The notes below the pieces were generated by a model. The model saw nothing but the letters and a program-made list of their open reading frames with translations. It ran no database searches and was not told where the DNA came from. This document shows, piece by piece, positions 58,987-64,000 of a stretch of 64,000 nt of DNA. The position numbers and the translations under genes were made by a program. Where the stretch lies: assembly GCF_030651185.1 (NCBI RefSeq), contig NZ_JAUSCJ010000029.1:62001-126000 (forward strand), written 5' to 3'. This stretch comes from Phenylobacterium sp. GTDB lineage: Bacteria; Pseudomonadota; Alphaproteobacteria; Caulobacterales; Caulobacteraceae. Every line of letters starts with the position of its first letter. The stretch's first letter is position 1.

Positions 58987-61514
58987 GCTGCGGCGATCCC
59001 CGCCAAGGCCGCGCCGGTCTGGCGGATCGGCAGGGAGAAGCTGACCATGGTGCCTTCGCCGGGAGCGCTTTGCATGTCTAGCGCGCCGCCGTGCATCTCC
59101 ACCAGGGACTTGGTGAGCGCCAGGCCCAGGCCCGTCCCCTGCGTGGTCTTGGAGTGCTGGTTCTCAACCTGCTCGAAGGGGCGGGCCAGGCGGGCCAGGT
59201 CGTCCTCGGCGATGCCGATGCCGGTGTCCTGCACACTGATGCGGATGCGCTCGCCCAGGGGGTCGTGCCGGCCCTCGGCGCGGATGGTCACCCGGCCGCC
59301 ACGCGGCGTGAACTTGATGGCGTTGGAGAGCAGGTTGAGCAGGATCTGTTTGACCGCCCGGTAGTCGGCCTCGATCTCCGGCAGGTGCTGCGGGAAGTCG
59401 ATGGCCAGAGCCAGGCCGGTCGCCTCGGCGCGGTTGCGCACCAGCCGCACGGCGTCCTCGGCCACCTCCTCGAGGGCGATGGGCTCGAACTTCAGGCTCA
59501 TCTTGCCGGCCTCGATCTTCGACATGTCGAGGATGTCGTTGATGAGGGCCAGCAGGTGCTGACCCGACGACAGGATGTCCTGGGAATAGCCCTTGTAGCG
59601 CGCGTCCCCCAGGGGACCGAACATCTCCTGCGTCATGATCTCGGAGAAGCCGTTGATGGCGTTGAGTGGGGTGCGCAGTTCGTGGCTCATATTGGCCAGG
59701 AACTCGGACTTGGCCTTGTTGGCCCCCTCGGCGCGAACCTTTTCCATCTCGTACTTGCGGGCCAGTTCGGAGAGCTGTTCCTGGCTGCGCTCCAGGCCCA
59801 CCACGGCCTTCTGCAGGGCCTCCTCGTTCAGGCGGCGCGCCTCTTCCTGGGTCTTGATGGCGGTGATGTCGGCGGCGCTCATCACCAGGCCGCCCTCGGC
59901 GGTGCGGCGCTCAGAGATCTGGATCCAGCGGCCGTCGTTGAGTTCGGCCTCGCGGACGCCCTTGCGGCCGTCCGATGCGTCCATCTCCTGCTTGATGGCC
60001 AGCTGGGCGAACCGGTTAACCTGCTCGCGCGACGCACCGGGCTTCAGCAGCCGGGGCTCCAGCGAGAAGAAGGTCCGGTAGTTCTTGTTGCACATCAGCA
60101 GGCGGCCGTTGCGGTCCCACAGGACGAAGGCCTCCGACACGCTCTCGATGGCGTCGCGCAGGCGGTTCTCTGCGGCCTGGGCGCGGGCCTGGGCCATGCG
60201 CTCCTCGGTGACGTCGAGGGCGACGCCGATGATCCGCGAATAGCCGTCGCGATCCTTGTCGCCGAAGGCCTGGCCGCGGGCGTCGATCCAGGTGGGGCGA
60301 CCGCCCTGCAGGGACGGCACCCGGAACGAGACATCGAAGCCGCCATAGACGGCGGCGGTCGAGAGCGCCTGGCGCAGCCGGTCGCGATGGTCGGCGGAAA
60401 CTCTTTCCAGCACCGCCTGGCCATCGACAATGCCGCCGCCGCCCCAGCCGAAGATGGCCCCGGTGACGTCGGACATGAACATCTTGTCCGCGGAGAGGTC
60501 CCACTCCCAGATGCCGCAGCGCGCGGCCTCCACCGCCAGGCGGAACCGCTGCTCGGAGTCGACAAAGGCCTTCTGGGCGTTCTCCACTCGGTTGCTCTGG
60601 TTCAGCAGCAGCAGGCCCAACAGGAAGGCCGCCGCCAGCGGGGTCAGCAGCCAGGCGAGTTGCTCGGCGGAGGTTTGGATCTCCATCGGTGCGGAGCTGG
60701 CGCCCGCCAGAACGTAGAGCCCCCCACCGAGCGCCGGCCGCGCGGCGAGGTCCAGCGAGGCGCCGTCCGGCCCTTGGGCGCGGCTCAGGCCGCCGTCCAG
60801 TTTCAGCTCCTGCGGCGTGGTGGCGAAGGCGGCGTTGACGGTGTCGGCGGCGCCGACGCCATTGGCCGGGCTGGCGGCCAGGATGCGGCCTTCTGGGGTG
60901 GCGATCGCCTCGGGCTTGGTCTTGGAAAGCCAGGCGCCGAGGTGGGTCGGATCGCCGGCCACCACGATCCAGCGTTGGCCCTTGCTGGTGGCGGCGGCGG
61001 TCGCTGCGGCCAGGGCGGGGGCGGACTGGCTGGTGACGCCCTGCCAGACTTCGCGCTTGGAGCCGGCCGCGCTCTTGGCCAGTTCCTGCCAGTCGAGGCC
61101 GCCAGGGAGCCCGGCCACGGCCACCACCTCTTCGTCGGAGATCACGGCCACGGCCACGGCGGCGCCGACGCTGGCGCGCAGGCCGCTCTCGGCTGCGGCC
61201 ATCGGCTGGTCGCCATCCCGTTGCAGGGCCTCGCGCGCCGCCAGCAGCCCGCCGCGCAGGGCTGCGGCCTCGGTGTCGAGGTGGGCGGCCACCGCTTCGG
61301 CGCGGCTGGGCAGGGCGGCGTTGGCGGCGGTGGTGATCTGCGGCTCGCGTTGGATGCGGGCCACGGCGAAGGCCGTGTAGACCGCCAGCATCAGCAGGGT
61401 GGAGAGGATGGCGATACGCGCGAAGGTCTGGGTCGGCAGCGCTCGAACGCCGGGCGCGTTGTCGCGCCCCTGAGGCCGACTGGCCTCGGCGTCCTCACCC
61501 CCGCGTCTGGCCAA
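58983..61514 (-). CDS. pleC: Polar histidine kinase/phosphatase PleC
   Basis: 843 residues (Caulobacter PleC is 842). A cytoplasmic start, membrane helices near 33-53 and 288-306 around a periplasmic domain of about 230 residues, two PAS domains (about 320-440 and 455-565), a coiled coil, HisKA with phospho-acceptor His611 (Caulobacter His610) in M-S-H-E-L-R-T-P-L-N-A-I-N-G-F-S-E-I-M, and HATPase_c (N-L-L-S-N-A-I-K-F-T, D-T-G-I-G-I, G-T-G-L-G-L-A-L-T-K). PleC is the swarmer-pole DivK/PleD phosphatase-kinase. Three GANTC sites lie within 60 bp upstream. Convergent with the ZraP-like gene. Confidence 0.9.
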   Translation of the reverse strand: MARRGGEDAEASRPQGRDNAPGVRALPTQTFARIAILSTLLMLAVYTAFAVARIQREPQITTAANAALPSRAEAVAAHLDTEAAALRGGLLAAREALQRDGDQPMAAAESGLRASVGAAVAVAVISDEEVVAVAGLPGGLDWQELAKSAAGSKREVWQGVTSQSAPALAAATAAATSKGQRWIVVAGDPTHLGAWLSKTKPEAIATPEGRILAASPANGVGAADTVNAAFATTPQELKLDGGLSRAQGPDGASLDLAARPALGGGLYVLAGASSAPMEIQTSAEQLAWLLTPLAAAFLLGLLLLNQSNRVENAQKAFVDSEQRFRLAVEAARCGIWEWDLSADKMFMSDVTGAIFGWGGGGIVDGQAVLERVSADHRDRLRQALSTAAVYGGFDVSFRVPSLQGGRPTWIDARGQAFGDKDRDGYSRIIGVALDVTEERMAQARAQAAENRLRDAIESVSEAFVLWDRNGRLLMCNKNYRTFFSLEPRLLKPGASREQVNRFAQLAIKQEMDASDGRKGVREAELNDGRWIQISERRTAEGGLVMSAADITAIKTQEEARRLNEEALQKAVVGLERSQEQLSELARKYEMEKVRAEGANKAKSEFLANMSHELRTPLNAINGFSEIMTQEMFGPLGDARYKGYSQDILSSGQHLLALINDILDMSKIEAGKMSLKFEPIALEEVAEDAVRLVRNRAEATGLALAIDFPQHLPEIEADYRAVKQILLNLLSNAIKFTPRGGRVTIRAEGRHDPLGERIRISVQDTGIGIAEDDLARLARPFEQVENQHSKTTQGTGLGLALTKSLVEMHGGALDMQSAPGEGTMVSFSLPIRQTGAALAGIAAA

Positions 61515-61534
61515 CGCCCGTCGCTCCTAAACCC

Positions 61535-61587
61535 GAGTCACCCAAGGTGCGAGTCTAGGCGAGCGGCCCCCCCGCGTCACGAGAGTC
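61535..61587. promoter_or_regulatory. Three GANTC (CcrM) sites upstream of pleC
   Basis: GAGTC occurs at 61535-61539, 61551-61555 and 61583-61587, in the 100-bp gap above the pleC start. Such clusters mark CcrM/GcrA-regulated promoters in Caulobacter, where pleC is reported as GcrA-dependent. Random expectation in 53 bp of such GC-rich DNA is below one. Confidence 0.5.
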
Positions 61588-61614
61588 ATAGGGTCACAGA
61601 GACCCTAAGCGCCG

Positions 61615-62133
61615 CTATTTGCGCTTGCGGTCCTTGCGGCGCTCCGGGCCCTTGTACTTTGGGTCGTCCACACGCCGCCGGTCGGGACCGAAATAGCCGG
61701 AGCTGGAGCGCACATAGGCGCGCGGATGGTCGATCACCGCCATGATCCGCTTCATCAGGTCGGCCGGCGTGAAGGGCTTCACGCAAAACTCGTTCACCCC
61801 GGAGTCGCGGGCGGCATAGACCCGCTGCCGGTCGGCGTGGCCGGTGAGCATGATGATCGGCACGTAGGGGGTTGGGCTGGTGTCTTCCTTGCGTAGCCAG
61901 CGAGCCAAGGCGACTCCCTCCTCCTCGCCCATCATGTAGTCGAGGATGATGATGTCGATCATCGCCGCGCCGGGCAGAGTGCTGGCTTTGATCTTGGCCT
62001 TGGCTTCGGTGATGGTCTTGGCTTCCACCACGGAGTCCACGCCGAAACCGCGCAACATCGTCTTGACCAAGTCGATGGCGTGGATGTTGTCGTCCACGAC
62101 CATGAAATTGATGCGGGCGAGCGAAATCGACAT
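61615..62133 (-). CDS. Single-domain response regulator with basic tail
   Basis: 172 residues. Receiver domain (about 8-128) with acidic pair D-D at 14-15, phospho-acceptor Asp65 in I-I-I-L-D-Y-M-M-G, Thr in I-I-M-L-T-G-H-A-D, and K-P-F. The tail (R-S-S-S-G-Y-F-G-P-D-R-R-R-V-D-D and ending G-P-E-R-R-K-D-R-K-R-K) is a widespread alphaproteobacterial extension with no known domain. It lies 100 bp upstream of pleC on the same strand, so it may be co-transcribed with or controlled beside it. A cognate kinase is unknown. Confidence 0.85.
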   Translation of the reverse strand: MSISLARINFMVVDDNIHAIDLVKTMLRGFGVDSVVEAKTITEAKAKIKASTLPGAAMIDIIILDYMMGEEEGVALARWLRKEDTSPTPYVPIIMLTGHADRQRVYAARDSGVNEFCVKPFTPADLMKRIMAVIDHPRAYVRSSSGYFGPDRRRVDDPKYKGPERRKDRKRK

Positions 62134-62240
62134 GTACGGCGGTTTCCCTAGGTCAGCCTGTGGGCGCCAGTCTCCGCCAACGTCGTCACAGGTCTGATTT
62201 TCAACAAGATTCGGCTCGGCGGCAATCGCCGTAAAACGCC

Positions 62241-64000
62241 CTAGTCCGCCAAGGCCTTCGTCGCCAGCTCGTAGACGTTCTTGGAAAGCCCCTCCGTCGC
62301 CGCGATACGCTGGAGCTCAGCCTTCATCAAGGCGCTTAATTTGGGGGCATAGCGCCGCCAGCCGCCGAGGGGCTCCACGAACCGGGCGGCCGTCATCGGA
62401 TTGAACCCGTCGACCGCCAAGATAGTGTCGGCCAGGAAGCGGTAGCCTGAGCCGCTGGGGTCGTGGAACTGGGCCTGATTGGCCGCGAAGTTGGAGATCA
62501 GGGCGCGCAGTCGGTTCGGGTTCGTCTGGTCGAAGGCGGGGTGAGCCGTCAGACCCATGACCCGGCCCAGCGCCCCGTCTGAGGGATCTCTGGCTTGCAG
62601 GGCGAACCATTTGTCGATCACCAGGGGCTCGTTCTTCCAGCGCTCGTAGAAGTCCACGAGTGCGGCGTCGAAGGCCTCGCCGCCCAGCAGCATCAGGGCG
62701 TTCAGACCGCCCATGGCGTCGGTCATGTTGATCGCCGCCCGATAGTGGCCATCGGCCAGGGTGGTGACCTCGGCGCGCGGATTGGCGGCCAGCAAATCCA
62801 GGGTGGCGTTGCGCAGGGCGCGGCGTCCGGCGCTGGCGGCGTCCGGAGAGAACTCGCCCAGTTCCTGCAGCCCGATGTGCAGGCGCTTCAGGTCGTCCTC
62901 CAGGTGCAGGGCAAGCCGGGTGCGCAGGGCCTCGCGGGCCTCGTGGATCGCGCCCGGGTCGGCGGGCTTCATGCCCAGGGCCAGATCGGCCTCCGAGGGC
63001 AGGGAGAGCAGAAGGGTCTTGAAGGCGGGGTCCGCGGCCTGGTCGGCCAGGCCGCGGCCCAGGGCCTCGGCATAGCGTTCCTCGCCGACCTCGTCGGGCT
63101 TGCCCAGGGCGCGGCTGGTGATCAGGGCGCGGGCGAGATCCTGGCCGGCCTCCCAGCGATTGAACAGGTCCGGGTCGCCGGCCAGCTGGACGTAGCGGTC
63201 CTTGGGCTGGGCGTCGGTCTCCAGGGTCACCGGCGCCGAGAATCCGCGCAGGGCGGAGATCACCGGCGCGGAGTCCACCCCCGTGAAGGTGACGCTGGTG
63301 GTGGCGCCATTCAGCACCACGACGGTCTCGTCCAGGGCGGCTCCGTCGCGCAGGAAGGCCTGGGTGCGGCCCTCGCCGTCCAGCAGCCCGATGCGGACCG
63401 GGAGCGGCAGGGCGCGCTTGGTGGGCTGGCCCGGCGTCGGCGCCGTGGCCTGGGTCAGGTCCAGCTTCAGGCTGCGCGTGTCGGGGTCATAGCTGTGCTT
63501 GAGGGTGACGTTGGGTGTGCCAGCCTGCTCGTACCAGGCGAAGAACTCGGTGAGGTCATCGCCGGTGACGTCGGCGAAGCAGCGGATGAATTCCTCCACC
63601 GTGGTGGCGTGACCGTCCCAGCGGTCGAAATAGAGGTCCATGCCCTCCCGGAACTTCTCATCCCCGATCAGGGTCTTGAGCATCCGGATCACCTCCGCGC
63701 CCTTCTCGTAGATGGTCGCGGTGTAGAAGTTGTCGATCTTCAGATAACTGGCGGGCCGCACCGGGTGGGACAGCGGACCCTGGTCCTCGGAGAACTGCCG
63801 CGCCCGCAGGGTCTTCACGTCCTTGATCCGCTGGACGGCCTCGCCGCGCATGTCGGCCGAGAAGCTCTGGTCGCGGAAGACCGTCAGGCCCTCCTTCATG
63901 CACAGCTGGAACCAGTCGCGGCAGGTGATGCGATCGCCGGTCCAGTTGTGGAAGTACTCGTGGGCCACCACGCTCTCGATCCGCTCATAGTCCAGATCGG
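62241..64000 (-). CDS. pepN: Aminopeptidase N, 3' part (cut by window edge)
   Basis: The frame runs to the right edge with no start; about 586 codons are visible, roughly two thirds of an 870-880-residue PepN. The zinc site is present: V-A-H-E-Y-F-H-N-W (H-E-x-x-H) with the conserved glutamate 20 residues on, in K-E-G-L-T-V-F-R. The rest is the E. coli PepN-type C-terminal helical domain. It removes N-terminal residues from cytoplasmic peptides. The stop is 107 bp before the receiver gene. Confidence 0.92.
   Translation of the reverse strand, partial: DLDYERIESVVAHEYFHNWTGDRITCRDWFQLCMKEGLTVFRDQSFSADMRGEAVQRIKDVKTLRARQFSEDQGPLSHPVRPASYLKIDNFYTATIYEKGAEVIRMLKTLIGDEKFREGMDLYFDRWDGHATTVEEFIRCFADVTGDDLTEFFAWYEQAGTPNVTLKHSYDPDTRSLKLDLTQATAPTPGQPTKRALPLPVRIGLLDGEGRTQAFLRDGAALDETVVVLNGATTSVTFTGVDSAPVISALRGFSAPVTLETDAQPKDRYVQLAGDPDLFNRWEAGQDLARALITSRALGKPDEVGEERYAEALGRGLADQAADPAFKTLLLSLPSEADLALGMKPADPGAIHEAREALRTRLALHLEDDLKRLHIGLQELGEFSPDAASAGRRALRNATLDLLAANPRAEVTTLADGHYRAAINMTDAMGGLNALMLLGGEAFDAALVDFYERWKNEPLVIDKWFALQARDPSDGALGRVMGLTAHPAFDQTNPNRLRALISNFAANQAQFHDPSGSGYRFLADTILAVDGFNPMTAARFVEPLGGWRRYAPKLSALMKAELQRIAATEGLSKNVYELATKALAD

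Noticed and set aside
59091-61745. 884-codon plus-strand ORF opposite pleC
   Set aside because: Antisense shadow of a convincingly identified kinase gene; composition is that of reversed GC-rich codons, with no domain.

Overview
The window is chromosomal DNA of a high-GC alphaproteobacterium, almost certainly one of the Caulobacteraceae (Caulobacter or Phenylobacterium type). The case rests on a convincing PleC histidine kinase (phospho-acceptor His611; Caulobacter PleC uses His610), a DivJ-like kinase, a MucR/Ros regulator, DUF2336 proteins, CtrA-type TTAACC half-sites, GANTC (CcrM) sites upstream of pleC, and the rhizobial/caulobacterial order ccmI-ccmE-ccmF-ccmH-degP-response regulator-kinase, with glnE further on. 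Coding density is very high. Long antisense ORFs occur everywhere because of the GC content and were ignored. No tRNA, rRNA, CRISPR, phage or insertion sequence was seen.

Layout. 1-4.3 kb holds small metabolic genes: the end of a MaoC dehydratase gene, a methyltransferase, DUF4126, and a divergent acyl-CoA synthetase / enoyl-CoA hydratase pair sharing a 23-bp palindrome. 4.3-11.9 kb is regulatory: DUF2336, MucR, a PAS protein, SufE, a soluble kinase, a DivJ-like membrane kinase and several hypotheticals. 11.9-15.1 kb is a translation/ribosome block (prfC, rsmC, rsuA). 15.1-19.7 kb has Caulobacterales-type hypotheticals (helical-repeat protein, triple TonB-C-like secreted protein, second DUF2336, proline-rich protein). 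19.7-22.3 kb is a NitT/TauT-type ABC transporter operon. 22.4-24.5 kb is a MASE1-like hybrid kinase. 24.5-25.0 kb is the only large gene-free stretch; it has strong RNA-like folding and a DnaA-box cluster. 25-31 kb carries uup, a class A PBP, a YcgN protein, DUF805 and a DnaJ-like co-chaperone. 31-36 kb has an HWE/HisKA_2-type kinase, a PepSY protein with its two-component pair, and an unknown helical protein. 36-38.7 kb is a membrane AraC regulator divergent from a sterol-desaturase/DUF2147 fusion.

38.8-46.9 kb is the cytochrome c maturation operon (ccmI, E, F, H; no ccmG), then degP and a two-component pair split by three palindromic repeats. 46.9-54 kb is an accessory insert (GFA protein, CYP153-like P450, PDZ protein, beta-lactamase-fold lipoprotein, second membrane AraC protein, VOC protein) before glnE at 54-57 kb. 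57-59 kb is an envelope-sensing set: EF-hand protein, ECF sigma factor, membrane anti-sigma candidate and ZraP-like sensor. 59-64 kb has pleC, a stand-alone receiver protein and the 3' part of pepN.

The points most worth following are the structured, gene-free 24.5-25.0 kb region, the desaturase-DUF2147 fusion with an internal ATG and signal peptide, the EF-hand/ECF/metal-sensor set, and the co-location of putative DivK kinase (DivJ-like) and phosphatase (PleC) genes.
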